A program made the position numbers and the translations under genes. The notes below the pieces were generated by a model, which was not told the DNA's origin, did no database searches, and was given only the letters and a program-made list of their open reading frames with translations. Source: Epiperipatus broadwayi (taxonomy: Eukaryota; Onychophora; Udeonychophora; Euonychophora; Peripatidae). From it: 64,000 nucleotides of DNA. Where the stretch lies: positions 2,500,204 to 2,564,203 of the forward strand of contig JAQFVV010006352.1 of assembly GCA_028023455.1 (NCBI GenBank). Direction: 5' to 3'. Below are positions 11,742 to 24,090 of this stretch, one piece after another (the first letter of the stretch is position 1; every line of letters starts with the position of its first letter).

Positions 11742-12959
11742 TTATGAGGTGACATACTTCTGGATTGTTTTTTTTTTTGAAAATTTATCATGTTCAACAT
11801 TACTGTGTTGTCTTGCTTCTTGTTCTTTTCTCTGCGGTTCAGTAGTTGTACCCACACTTCTTTGCAGGTTATTATCACTGTTTGATTTTCTTATAACCCG
11901 GGTCTGGTAAGGGCTCTGCACGTTGCCTGTCGAATATCGTCTTTGCCTTTTCCATGGTGGTGCCTGATTTCTTTGGTGCTGATACCATGGTGGTGGGTTG
12001 TTGCTATATTGCCGAGGAGGCATTTTCCTTTTATATCTGATGGTTCCTATGTTAGGCCCATCATCTCTTCTATACGGAGGTTTATTTTGTGGTTGCTTTG
12101 CTCCTCCTTCTTTGGTCGCTGAGGTACTGCAGGTATCATAGGCTGTTAATAGTTCAGCAACCTGCTCGATGGATCGACGATCAGTCCCAATTAGCGTCCT
12201 TTCTATGTAATTTGGAAAGCTATGTCGTATTAATCTAATGATCTGGAGTTCAGACAGAGGATCAGTCATCAAGGCTCTCAACCTGGCCACCTGTCTTCTA
12301 AAGAATGGTGTATAAAGCTCTCCAGGGGGACATTTCTCCTGGGACACCTTATATTTAATCCCCTCCTGACACTCATCACTCCAGTAACAGTTCATTAGCG
12401 CCCCTTTAAATTCATCAAAACTTGTAGGTTGGGCAAACAGTGAATCCCACCATGCCTGTGCTGTACCTTGGAGATAGCTACATGCGATTGCCATCTTTGC
12501 CTCTTCTGTTAATACGTTAATAGTAAAATATCTCTCCAAACTTTTTATATATTCTATTGGTGCTTCATTGCAGCTCCCAGAGAAAGTTCTAATTTTTAAG
12601 AATTGGTTTACAATTCCAGGTATTTGGTTGGTTGGAGGGACTTCATGACTAGCTTGGCAATTTTCCTTTTGGCTTTCTTTTGGGATTGTTTCTGCCTCCT
12701 TTTGTCTAGGCAATATATTGATATCTTTTATTTCCATCTTTCTCATCTGGGTGGTCAATATATCCACCTTCTCCTGCATGGATTCTTGAATTTTTATTAT
12801 CTTTGTATCCATGGTCGCACATATTTGGGTCATTTTGACTTCTTGCTCTATTAGTGAGCCTTTAACTTCATTCATGACATCTTTTATTTTCAATATTTGA
12901 TCATTTACTTGCCTAATTATTTGCTCAAACTTTTCATTCTGATTTTTGATTGCTTCCAT
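11742..12959 (-). CDS. gag: Retrotransposon Gag polyprotein (capsid-like)
   Basis: A 405-residue frame encoding a Gag-type structural protein, which would form the particle that packages element RNA in the cytoplasm. Residues 1-75 are charged and heptad-like (coiled coil). Residues about 118-275 match the Retrotrans_gag pattern: NQFLKIRTFSG, then AQAWWDSL at 168-175, FDEFKGALMNCYW at 181-193, and a helical region ending VAELLTAY. Residues 290-405 are rich in Arg, Gln, Pro and Asn and probably bind RNA; no CCHC zinc knuckle is present. The Met at 12959 is probably internal. In copy 2 the frame starts further upstream, and here the equivalent N-terminal part (12960-13334) is broken by a stop and frameshifts. 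Ty3/gypsy affinity is likely from the domain but unproven without pol. Confidence 0.88.
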   Translation of the reverse strand: MEAIKNQNEKFEQIIRQVNDQILKIKDVMNEVKGSLIEQEVKMTQICATMDTKIIKIQESMQEKVDILTTQMRKMEIKDINILPRQKEAETIPKESQKENCQASHEVPPTNQIPGIVNQFLKIRTFSGSCNEAPIEYIKSLERYFTINVLTEEAKMAIACSYLQGTAQAWWDSLFAQPTSFDEFKGALMNCYWSDECQEGIKYKVSQEKCPPGELYTPFFRRQVARLRALMTDPLSELQIIRLIRHSFPNYIERTLIGTDRRSIEQVAELLTAYDTCSTSATKEGGAKQPQNKPPYRRDDGPNIGTIRYKRKMPPRQYSNNPPPWYQHQRNQAPPWKRQRRYSTGNVQSPYQTRVIRKSNSDNNLQRSVGTTTEPQRKEQEARQHSNVEHDKFSKKKTIQKYVTS

Positions 12960-13334
12960 AATTTGTTTTTTATCTTCTTCTCTTTGCTTATCTCTTTTTT
13001 GGTTATCTTCTTCTCTCTGTTTGATATCTTCTTCTCTTTCCTTATCTCTTTTTTGTTCTCTTCTTCTCTCTGTTTGATATCTTCTTCTCTTTGCTTATCT
13101 TTTTTTTGTTATCTTCTTCTCTCTGTTTGATATCTTCTTCCCTTTGTTTGATATATTCTTCTCTTTGTCTCTTTTTTTGTTATCTTCTTCTCTTTGTTTA
13201 TGGTCTGCTTTCATAATTTCCAATAACTGGGCTAATGTAGATGTCTACCCTCTTTTCTCTGATTCCTCATCTGTTTTAGCTTCTTGTTTATCTTCTTTCT
13301 CAGGAGGATCCTCTATGCTTTCTGTATTCATCAT
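12960..13334 (-). pseudogene. Broken N-terminal part of gag (charged repeat tract)
   Basis: On the minus strand an ATGATGAATACAGAA start at 13334 matches the start in copy 2 (28991). The frame reads MMNTESIEDPPEKEDKQEAK and meets a TAG at about 13250 where copy 2 has a GAG codon. The following 13.0-13.2 kb is a tandem coding tract of REED-, IKQ- and KRDK-type units, almost wholly Glu, Lys, Arg, Asp and Gln. Its units have lost register with each other through indels. Slippage in such a tract explains both the frameshifts and the length difference from copy 2. The intact protein would have been about 530 residues. Confidence 0.75.
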
Positions 13335-13569
13335 CTTTTTTGATTTTGATCTGGTTTTCATCAATATTTTATTCTAGTTTAATGGCATTTTTTTAATTTC
13401 AACTTTAATAAGCTTCTCTCTCCATCCACACCATGACCTTACTCCATCTTCTTTGAAATGCCTGTTTCATTCTTTATGCCATTCATTTTTGTTTTGTTTT
13501 TCTTTTAAACTTTTATTTTTTTATCCTTCCTGAACAAATTACATCACTACATCATATGCACTGTTCATA
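13335..13569 (-). other. 5' untranslated leader of family A copy 1
   Basis: Leader between the PBS repeats and the original gag start. It is conserved in copy 2 (about 28992-29240) without a shared open frame, and it could carry the packaging signal. Confidence 0.5.
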
Positions 13570-13796
13570 TCACAGAATCGTGATCTGCTTATGCCTATGA
13601 GTAGGCTAGCTAGATAAGGCCTCACAGTAGGATGGCAAATTAACCGGCCTATGAGTAGGCTAGCCAGATAAGGCCTCACAGTAAGATGACAATGTAATAG
13701 GTGCCTATGGTTAGGCTAGCTGGATAAAGCCTCACAGTTGGACGACAAATGTAATAGGTGCCTATGCCAGATAAGGCCTCAAGTTACGGCGCCAAA
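13570..13796 (-). repeat. Four tandem copies of the PBS-proximal unit
   Basis: Units of about 60 bp contain GCCTATG-AGTAGGCTAGC, GATAAGGCCTCA and then a GGCAAAT/CGCCAAAT end. The last unit abuts the LTR. At least one internal unit ends in a sequence like the LTR start (GCAAATTAACCGG, compare GCCAAATGTAACCGG), so the PBS/LTR junction itself seems to have been duplicated. Copy 2 has only one unit (about 29250-29300). Confidence 0.75.
13778..13796 (-). other. Primer-binding site of family A copy 1
   Basis: Just inside the 5' LTR on the minus strand is TTTGGCGCCGTAACTTGAGG. TGGCGCC is the usual start of a PBS complementary to a tRNA 3' end terminating in GGCGCCA. The specific tRNA was not determined. 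Confidence 0.75.
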
Positions 13797-15789
13797 TGTA
13801 ACCGGACCGCCATACAACCCTTTTATTACGTCGGTTGTAACAATTTTCTGATGAGCATGCTGTAGGAAAGAACTATCAATTGACATTCCTAATGCAAATG
13901 TTAATGCCTCCTACAACAATATTTCCTGCTCATCAGAGGATGTAGTTTTATAGAGACTGGAAACATCTAAATATTTCTATGTTTGGTTTCCCAAAAAAAG
14001 CGCCATTAGAGTTCCATCTCACTACAACCTGACTGGCCTAGGTCAAGTTATGTCAGACGTAGCTCAGAGAACATGAGATTCTCATGAACCAGTGCTATAA
14101 CTGATGAGTGATGCATTAAAACAAAACAGAGTTGGATAACTGGACAACCAATTTAATTTTTAGTAACAAAAAAAATTTATTAAATAACAATTAATTTGCA
14201 ATTTCAACAATAGTTCATTAATTCCTCTATGAGAATAAGCTTGGAAACATTCTAATTCAATAATAGTTCATTTTGAATTCATTTATGGGAAGAAGCTTGT
14301 GAATATTCTAATTCAACAATAATTCATTAATTCCTTTATGAGAATAAGCTTGGAAACATTCTAATTCAATAATAGTTCATTTTAAATTCATTTATGGGAA
14401 GAAGCTTGTGAATATTCTAATTCAACAATAGTTCATTTGAATTCATTTATGAAAAGAACCTTAGAAGCAATCAAGCATTTATGGTTTATCCAATAATTCA
14501 TTTTGAATTCATTTAAGAGAAGAACCTTAGAAGCAGTCAAGCATTTATGGTTTATACAATAATTCATTTTAAATTCTGTTTGGCTTGTGGAGCATTTATC
14601 ATTTAGTAATCGAAGCATTTATAATTTAATCAAACATAAAAGTATTTTCATACACATAAATTCTGTTTGGCTTGTGGAGTATTTATCATTTAGTAATTGC
14701 ATTCAAATATTTTCATAAATAAATTTACATGTAGCTACTTCATAACTTCACTTTATAACGTATGATAAAGACGTTTTAATATTTTACAAAACACATTCTA
14801 TGTAATTATTTCATAATGTCACTTTATAACGTATGATAAAGACGTTTTAATATTTTATAAAACAAATTCTATGTAATTATTTCATAATGTCACTTTATAA
14901 CGTATGATAGAGATGTTTTCATATTTTACAAAACAAGTTCTAGGTAATTATTTCATAACTTCACTTTATAACGTATGATAAAGATATTTTGATATTTTAT
15001 AAAACAAATTCTAGGTAATTATTTCATAACTTCACTTTATAACGTACGATAAAGAAGCTTTAATATTTTATAAAACAAAATGTATGCAACCGTTTTATAA
15101 CTTCACTTTATAACGTATGATAAAGATATTTTGATATTTTATAAAACAAATTCTAGGTAATTATTTCATAACTTCACTTTATAACATATGATGAAGATGG
15201 TTTAATATTTTATAAAACGAATTTTATGTAATTATTTCATAATGTCAATTTATAATTTATGACAAAGATGTCTAAACATTCTTATAACATAATTACCTTC
15301 CAGTTTTTTTTTGCAGTTCAGTTTACTCAAAATGACGGCGGGTTATTTCATTTATGGAAAGTCATGGCATAGCGTGGAGAGAATGAAGCTGCTAAATTAC
15401 CCAATTATTATCATAATTCCTCTAGCAAAGGTTTCTTTTTTTCATTTTCACGTTTTGTTAAAGCTCTCTGTGTAAGATGAGAGAGAGAAGTTCTTTTCTT
15501 CCCACGATGTGTCTAATTTGAATACTGCCTCAGTTTAACTCAAGTATCTTTTCTTTTTTTCTTTTTAATGATTGGATAATTAATTTCTTCTCTTTTTATT
15601 GAGACAGATAAAAAAAAATAAGATGATATAATATTTTATTCAAATCCATTAATCACAAAATTAAAAATATGATTTTTTTTTTTAAACAAATCAAAATTTA
15701 TTGCGTTCCCAATTAGATTGAATCACGCTAGACATTTTGAATGGGGGGGGATCTTATGAATATTTATATGAGGAAACATATATGTTTCA
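13797..15789 (-). repeat. 5' LTR of family A copy 1
   Basis: Nearly identical to 9088-11078 along its length, including both tandem arrays and the polyadenylation signal. The promoter for the minus-strand transcript should lie here, but no TATA box can be singled out in such AT-rich DNA. Confidence 0.92.
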
Positions 15790-15817
15790 ATATATATATA
15801 TATATATATATATATAT
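15790..15817. repeat. (AT)n between two LTR elements
   Basis: About 14 AT units separate the family A element from the family B solo LTR, so both inserted into the same microsatellite. Confidence 0.9.
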
Positions 15818-18800
15818 TCTAACATCCCCCCGTGCATCCTCACCCCAAAATATACTGTTTAGTACGAATATTACAGGTTCTAGCTCAGTTAACAAATAAA
15901 TAAATGAAATATTCAGCATTAATTAAAATGATTACTAGCTCTAATTTTAAAATACAAATACGGTTCAATTTTAAAATGAATTAAACAAATATTTACTATT
16001 TTCATGAGACATGGAGTGACAATACAGGGAATGAGATAGACTACATTGAGCCACACGATACTACCTCAATGGCATAAGAACACTATCCCCCCTTTTTACT
16101 ATACCAAATGACTAACTCATAGTATTCTTACGACTTTCTGAGCTCTATTCACTATGACTAAAATAATAATCATATCTTAATCTTCTTTATAACAAGAATC
16201 TAGCTCAATTAACTAAAATGAAGTAAAATAAAATAAAATCTCAGGTTCATAAATTGTATTCTAACTGATTTAAAATTACGGTAGTAAAATATGAAAAGGG
16301 AATTTTATGTCATAATCTACTACACAGCAACTAACAATAATAAAAAATAATAATAACAATAATAATATAATATACTCTTATTTCTTCCTGAAATGAAATA
16401 AATAAATACGTACGTGGTAGTATTTTAATCATCTGACAACAGAATACGTGTGGCAACATTAGCATATAATTTAATGTAATATTGTGGCAACCGACTTATG
16501 ACCAATAAATAATATAAAATTATGATCTTTTAATTTTAACATACCAATAAATTCTCAAAATTCTTATAACACTTTTATGTTTACCTTTTGTGCAAAACCT
16601 ATATGTCTGTTTCAATTATAAATGTATCGTGATTTCATGCATCCATGTGGAGAAATAACAACTCGGACACAAAAATTTTAAAACAAATTTAAAACAAAGT
16701 TTATTAACAACATAAATAAATTAACAATATTTTACACTATATACATTGGATATCCTTTACTCTCATATCTCAACTTAGTTTATTAGTTTATAAAATGAAA
16801 TCAAAATATTATTTACTTTTCCTAGTTAAATCTTATTTTTTTAACACTTAAGAAGATACAGTATTATTACTTGATTTATTATTATGGTTAGCTTATTACA
16901 AAATGCATTTCTTGTATGATTATCACAAATACTTTTCATCCCTAATATTATTAAAATTATATTTTTTACAAAATTTACATTCGTAGTAAAATTCTACAAA
17001 ATAATAAATTTTAGTTTTATATTGGTTGTATGGAATCTTACAAAGTCAAAACATTGTTCTACATTCGGTATTAGGTTTTTATTGTTCATTATCCGATGTT
17101 TATTAATCCTAATATTCTCATTCAAGCCTTACTTCGGATGATATAATTATAACTATTAATATACCATGCACAAGTATATATTTATTATACATTACTGAAC
17201 TATTTTCTTAATAAATATGCAATACTTATTTTCTAAATATTATTTAAAACATTCAAATTTTATTATCACTTTAAAAAATACTTGGTTTAGATTTCTTTTC
17301 AAAATCTTATATTCATTTTTGAATTAATTTTACAATGTATTATATGATTCTTTCTCTCTTTATGATATTTTGGACTTTCAATTTTAAAGTTACACAATTC
17401 TATACATTCCAGCAAATAAACTATTCTTATATAAACGATAACATATCTTCAGTTCTATTTTATTCATTATTTCTTTGAAAATATCTTTCTGACTGATGCA
17501 GATTCATGAAATAAGGATAGCGAAGATAGATGCATAGGATCAAAATACAACTAGAATATTACTCGTCATATATCTTGACAATCATGGCACAGTGAATTAA
17601 AAGACACTATAGAGTAGTGACCTTTACCTGTCTACCAACCTCTATCATAGGAACGATGCTAAAGCTATTTCTTCAGCTTTATTCTAACATCAAAAGTTTA
17701 AAGATATGCAAAAAACACTGTCCAAACTATATGTGTTCAGTCATAGGACTTTGTTAACTATACTAAATCACACAAAACTAAATATGATCCAAATCCCTTA
17801 TATTTTCCTATTTCTAAAAAAAAACACATCATCTTGGTTTCCTCTCCACTAGTACTTCCAAGTCACTATCCGATCTTATTTCTCAAGATTTTTTCTATAC
17901 TGTACATTGACAAATACATATCTGCATTACTAACTATAATAAAATTCATTTATTTTAAAACTATTCCACTGTTCTATAAGACAGCTTACTGACTACTTTC
18001 CTCCGTATATTTAGTCATACAAACTACTTAAATATCTGAATACTTTATCACATGAAAGTTCAAAAGAATCACACAATTGTTATGTTAAATTATATGATAA
18101 ATATACTTTAAAAAATTGTCGTATGCATAATCCAAATTACTCCTATCTCATAATATGTTAAAAATGTTGTATAAAATGTGTACATATAATTTAAACTTTC
18201 ACACTTCATTCTTAGGTCAATAGATGATCTAAAAAAATACATTATGCATTATAAATAACTATTAAAATTACCAAACGACCTTTATCTCCTCGATCGCGTT
18301 CCGTAGGCTTCACCATCCATTTGATCCTTGTAGATATAAGATTCACATCCATACACTTTATTTTAAACACTATTTCTATAATTTTATCAAGCTATTATAT
18401 TTAAATTTTAATATTACTAAATTTATGTTTTATGTTTTCCCTAATCTCACATAACATTTTATATTTTAAAATAAATTAGTAAAAAATATTCAAACTATAT
18501 TTACTGTACTTCTTCATCAAATTTCCTTGAAAACCGTTCATACTAAAGCTTAAACAAATGTTTATTATTTCTTCTTCAGTCACTTAATGTTCTCCTCCCT
18601 GCTTGTTCAATTTTAAGGTAAAACAATTATTGCTCTGTTTAATAAATATTCATAGATGACAATCCTTGGTTTTTTATAATATTTAATACAATTATTAATT
18701 ATGATATCAATTAATCCCATAAAGAAAACTTTTAAATATTCTCTTCTAATATTTCTTGCTAATATTTTCTCCCGCGCGACTTTTACGATGCATCTTCTCA

Positions 18801-20580
18801 GTACTTTGATTTAAATATTCAATAAAACTTTTCTGTTTCCATGGATTCATTTCATTAAGTAAATTAAATTTATATTTTCCAAATCTTTATCTTTATTAAG
18901 CATTTCTCTAATGAACACTTTATAATATTTTTAATTCTTCTTAGAGAAAGTTTTTCTGTTCCTTTTTCATAAAACACAATTGCTCTTTCATATTATTATT
19001 CTGTAACTTTTTTCCTTCTTTTAAAATTCTGGTACTATATACTTTGTAATGTTTCCTTTAAAAAGACAAACATTCTTTCTCCATTATAACTTTTACATAA
19101 TTTTTTCCTTATGATATATGCATCTTAATTTTTCCATAGAGAAGAATAAAAAAAAAAACTTCGGAGTAGCCTTTTAAAATTGTGCGTCATAATTTTTCCT
19201 GATGGCAAATAACTTTTCTTTTAAGTTTTCGGTATAATGTCCAAATTATATTTATCTGAGTTACAATAATAAGTTTCTGGTTGAGCATAAATAAAGCTGT
19301 ATCAAGGCACTTTACAAATATTTTTCCTTTATCATAACTTCTATATACTGTTTTCTGTAGTATTTCCATTTTTACTGCAAGGTTTTGGCTAAACTTGAAT
19401 AAAATCCTGGTAAGAAATCTTTTAAATTAGCCCTCCATTTAAAGGCAGTTCAAAATATTATATGTTAAAACAAAACTTTTAAAATAAATACAAAATTTTT
19501 AAAAATTATAACACTTTTCTAGCTTATGATCTTATACAGCTAAAAAATATGTTCCTCCTTCCTTTACTTGCACATTACTTCTCCCGCTCCGTCTAATTCT
19601 TATATTTCGTCTGCTAAAATATCTCCGTTGACTGGTTAATTACTTTTTAGCGTGAATAAATTTACACTTTTTTAGTTTTATAACAGACTAGACTTTTTTA
19701 AAATAAATAATTTATGATGTCATGTTTTAAAATATTATTTAGAATAGTATTTTTAAACTCAATTATAATTTTATCAAAGTCATTTATTTTTTTAAAACAA
19801 TTATTAAAATAATATTTAATATCTATTTTAATATTAATATTTAATTTATCTTGTTTTTATTTAAATAAAATATTTAATTTTTTTATTAACTGTATTCAAC
19901 TTTTAAACACTACTTAAATATTACATCATTTAAACATTTAAAATAACTGTTTAATATTTCAACATTCATTTCAACGATAGATAGCAATTACATTTAGTTC
20001 CATAATTCACAAACTTTATTATTATATTCTAACAAGCGTGTGTGTGAAGGTATATAATATACAGTCACATGATTACTAACTTTATCAGATGATTTGATTT
20101 TTAATTTACGTCTCGGTCTAAATTACCAAAACTGATATATTTTATAAAATTTTGAAAAATAATTTTAAATATGTAGAACTAAATATAATTCTCACCATCC
20201 CAAAGTTTATTTTAAAATATATTAGATTAAATTTGAATATTAATTATAATTATAATATTACATATCATTTTTATTTAATTTATTAGTTTTAAAACATTAC
20301 AATTGAATTGTTTAATATACTTTTAACTATTTATAGCTGTATTATTTTATATGGCCAGCTTTTACAACCATAAGCAAGGATATAATTAAGCTTTATTTAA
20401 CTGTTTTCTTTTAAAATAATCCATTACACTTTTATATACCAGGTATTTTCAGCCTTAAATTGTACTATAAAATCTAATCGATCATACAATTATCAATATA
20501 TTACACAAACGTATCTTAAAATTTAAATTTTTTTAGTAATTGACCATTCTACCTTATTATGACCTATAGATAAGGGCACA
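15818..20580 (-). mobile_element. Solo LTR of family B (4.76 kb)
   Basis: Collinear with both LTRs of the element at 35322-48765 from TCTAAC through AGGGCACA, though more diverged. Shared landmarks include GTGATTTCATGCA and an ACTCGGACAC block at 16.63-16.67 kb, and ATGGCCAGCTTTTACAACCA at about 20350. The minus strand has an AATAAA signal at 16700-16705. No interior or second LTR follows, and AT-repeat sequence lies on both sides (ATATA after 20580), as expected after recombination between the LTRs of a full element. Short open frames inside it are not conserved and are rejected as genes. Confidence 0.85.
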
Positions 20581-21454
<874 letters not shown>

Positions 21455-21868
21455 TACATTACTTTAGGCTTTTTAGCATTTATCTTTAATTCTATTTCTT
21501 TATTTTTATCTGATAACTCTTGTATCACTTCTTGAAGTTCTGAAGCATTATTTTCCAAAACAATCACATCATCATCAAAATCAAGATAACTTATATAATC
21601 TCTTTACTTTTGTTACATCAGCATCCAATTTTAATCCATTAAACATATTCATATTTATAAGACTGTCATAAAAAATTTGTGATAAGGAACGATTTGGTCT
21701 TATACCCTTCTCAATAAAAATATTATTATTATCATGTAAAGTAATTTTTGCTGTTGAATTTTGATAAATATTATTTAGAATCTGACAATATCTCCTGTCT
21801 ATTCTTATAATGTCAAATATTTTTACATAATCTACAAATTCAAAGCTGTATTGGTTATATTTGTGCAT
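21455..21868 (-). pseudogene. LINE reverse transcriptase fragment
   Basis: The minus-strand frame from 21868 reads FVDYVKIFDIIRID, then ILNNIYQNSTAKITLH and IEKGIRPNRSLSQIFYDSL. These correspond to reverse transcriptase core motifs of RTE/CR1-like LINEs (FVDYEKAFD, IY.N..A.I, G.RQGD.LSP.LF). After a one-base frameshift near 21590 the homology continues as YLDFDDDVIVLE, where the catalytic block is usually FADD, and then LQEVIQELSDKNKEIELKIN. The neighbouring fingers and connection regions are not recognisable. The Q-G-D of the usual RQGD motif is replaced and the frame is broken, so the copy is dead. The exact LINE clade is uncertain. Confidence 0.75.
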
Positions 21869-22567
21869 TGAGGCAACAAAATCCAGAGTCCAGGAAAATT
21901 ACACCAAAGATGACCTAAATGGGGTGGTGAGACGTCAAATCTGAACAAATTTCAACTCATTTGCAAGCACTCCATGATTTAATACCCTATGAATGACATT
22001 TATAAGGTTACACTCAGTTTGATTTTATTCAGTGAGCTCGCTAAGCAAAAGGAGAAACATGAGTTTTAGGTGAGAATTATTAATATATATATATATTAAT
22101 ATATATATATATATATAAAATTAACTATTAAATGAACTACTTAACACACTATGACTTAAGTAAGGAAATACATAATAATAATAATACTAATAGTGAATTT
22201 GGATGATGTGGAGTGAAATTGCTGAGGAATGACATGAAACTGACATGAAATGAGTTGTAATTTTAAATACATTAATAAAATAATGATACATATTAAAAAA
22301 ATTAAAGAACATTAATTACTGAGTGTAAGATATGCATAGTTATGCATGCAGGCATTACAATAACGATGAGATAATATTGGTACAGCGGTCTCATCTTAAT
22401 ATGTAATTTAATTTATACAATTGTCTGCCATTTATGAATCATGCCTAATATTTTGATATGCCAAATTTATTTTTATTTGCCAATGTTATGAGGTAAAATG
22501 TTAGCTAGGATGACTAATATATATATATATATATATATATGTTAAAACGAAGATTTGCATGGGTTAA
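21869..22567. other. Spacer, microsatellites only
   Basis: Contains short (TA)n tracts at about 22083-22118 and 22517-22541. No gene or element end was recognised. Confidence 0.4.
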
Positions 22568-22692
22568 ATATATAAAATACATATTTTGCAGGTTCATCCG
22601 TGTTAAAAACTTTTAATATTAATATACTGATGTTTTGACTTGAAAGTTTTTAACATGGATGAACCCACAAAATATGTATTTTATATATATAT
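22568..22692. repeat. Palindrome with ~45-bp arms
   Basis: The arm at about 22570-22613 (ATAAAATACATATTTTG, then GGTTCATCCGTGTTAAAAAC) is the near-perfect reverse complement of about 22645-22688. The loop of some 30 bp contains CTGATG and ends in GAAA, vaguely like a hammerhead core, but no stem II forms. It is probably a foldback end of a dispersed repeat. Confidence 0.7.
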
Positions 22693-23672
22693 TTACTGGT
22701 GCGAAAAATTTCATGCTTGCAAACTGATAGAAACTTTTTGCATAAACACTTGGAGCCAGTGTTTAGAACTAGTTTCTAGCTCTATCCTTCACTGATGATA
22801 GAAAATTAGCTTGAAATCAGCTGATCTGAGGTGGGCAAAATGAAAAAAATAGATAATTCTGATTCTTTTGTTGTTTATGTAAACAAACGTATGCTTGGTC
22901 GGTGTTTTGGTAAAACACCATCTATTGATCATAAATACAAGCAACAGCAAGTTAACATGATTAAAACTTGTTTTTCATATATATACAGCATTAAGCAGAT
23001 CATCTAAGGATTACCAAAGAGCAATTAAATAAGATTGAAATACAGATTTTTTATGGTAAACTAGATTACCGATTCAAGCTAACACTGAAATATTTTTGTT
23101 TGTGGGGGGAAAGAACTGGTTACCCTAAGGTCTTGCATCTGAAAACTATGGAATTTATAAAATACTAAAATTAAGGTCATGGTATGAGTGATGAATTAAT
23201 CATGAGCTTCAGCATCTAATACTTGGTGCCCTAGGACCGAACAGCTTGCCACTATTAATTATAAAGAATGTATCAGTTCGAGAAGTCAGATAGGTTCTGA
23301 ATAATATTCTGGCCCTGACTGTTCCAGTAATAAAGATATAGCCATCCAAACTAAAGAATGGATGGCTTGATACTGTAAACCATCTTGAAAAAAAGCCATA
23401 GCAAGACATTAGTGCATGCTTGGTGCTTAATAAAGACACACTCACAATACCTAGTAATATTAATAAGTATATATAAAAATTAATCAATTAAGGTGCCTAA
23501 ATAGATAGTTTCTGTCTACCACCTAGTAATACTAATATTTATATATAAAATTAATCAATTAAGGCACCTAAATAAATAGTTTCTGTCTGCAAAAACTAAT
23601 TTGACCAGCTCTTGGATAGCATATAGCAATCATGCTATGTAAAAAGTTAACTAACTATTAATCCAGTTGTAT

Positions 23673-23678
<6 letters not shown>
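22693..23678. other. Spacer with a short local duplication
   Basis: A segment of about 65 bp at 23450-23514 (CACCTAGTAATATTAATA-like, ending TTTCTGTCT) is repeated at about 23519-23588. No gene was recognised. Confidence 0.5.

Positions 23679-23717
<39 letters not shown>
23679..23717. repeat. (TA)n microsatellite
   Basis: About 39 bp of TA directly next to the PLE tail sequence that starts GCAAATTTATAAATAAATA. Confidence 0.9.
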
Positions 23718-23720
<3 letters not shown>

Positions 23721-24090
23721 AATTTATAAATAAATATTTAAAAATACAGTATTTAAAAGCTTATAAAAATATATGTATAACCATCACTTAGGAGCGCTTT
23801 CAACCAACTTGTGGCTTTGTCAACTATCACGTTTAAAATGTCAGCTTTCCCATAATTCTATGATGTCAACTTTTCCATAATTCTGTGATATTAATGTTTG
23901 CTGCTTGCCTATTAACCAAATGTTGCTTGTATTTACATATCAACATTGCCTCTTTAATTTTTTTATTATTATTATTTTTAAATTCCAATATTTTTACATT
24001 GTTATAATTAAAATCGAAACCATATATACATGATTTATTATGGTCATAAAAGACAGAAGCTGATAAATTATCATTATTTTAATGATAGTT
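23718..24090 (-). pseudogene. Penelope-like element 3' remnant
   Basis: On the minus strand from about 24080 the translation includes ASVFYDHNKSCIYGFDFNYN, VKILEF, KIKEAMLICKY and LVNRQAAN. This is the end of a PLE GIY-YIG endonuclease domain, and the same residues recur at 61.4-61.6 kb and in shorter form at 31.55-31.68 kb. The coding part is followed by a hammerhead-like motif (23781-23830) and then a conserved tail with TACTGTATTTTTAAATATT that ends at the TA tract. The reverse transcriptase part is missing, which fits the usual 5' truncation of PLE copies. Confidence 0.8.
23781..23830 (-). ncRNA. Hammerhead-ribozyme-like motif, PLE-associated
   Basis: The minus strand reads stem I (GATAG with CTAAG, weak), core TTGACAA, stem II AGCCA/TGGTT with a 5-nt loop, GAAA, GCGC and UC, then the stem I partner. 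The order matches a type I hammerhead with a very short stem III. Positions 3 and 8 are U and A in place of C and G, so the core pair is kept. Activity is untested and stem I is short, so it may be inactive. Confidence 0.5.

Larger units (their letters stand above)
9088..15789 (-). mobile_element. Gag-only LTR retrotransposon, family A copy 1
   Basis: Two direct repeats of about 2 kb (9088-11078 and 13797-15789) flank a 2.7-kb interior. On the minus strand the order is LTR, primer-binding site, gag, polypurine tract, LTR. The interior has one gag-type gene and no trace of protease, reverse transcriptase, RNase H or integrase, so the element is non-autonomous. The two LTRs differ at roughly 1% of positions by eye, mostly transitions, which points to a recent insertion. 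It lies in a TA microsatellite: ATAT precedes 9088 and follows 15789, consistent with a 4- or 6-bp target-site duplication, although a repeat target cannot prove the length. A family B solo LTR begins 28 bp beyond its right end. Confidence 0.92.

Noticed and set aside
12603-13377. Phe/Leu/Ser-rich plus-strand frames resembling membrane proteins
   Set aside because: They are the antisense of the Glu/Lys-rich gag repeat tract. The same happens at 28202-28867.
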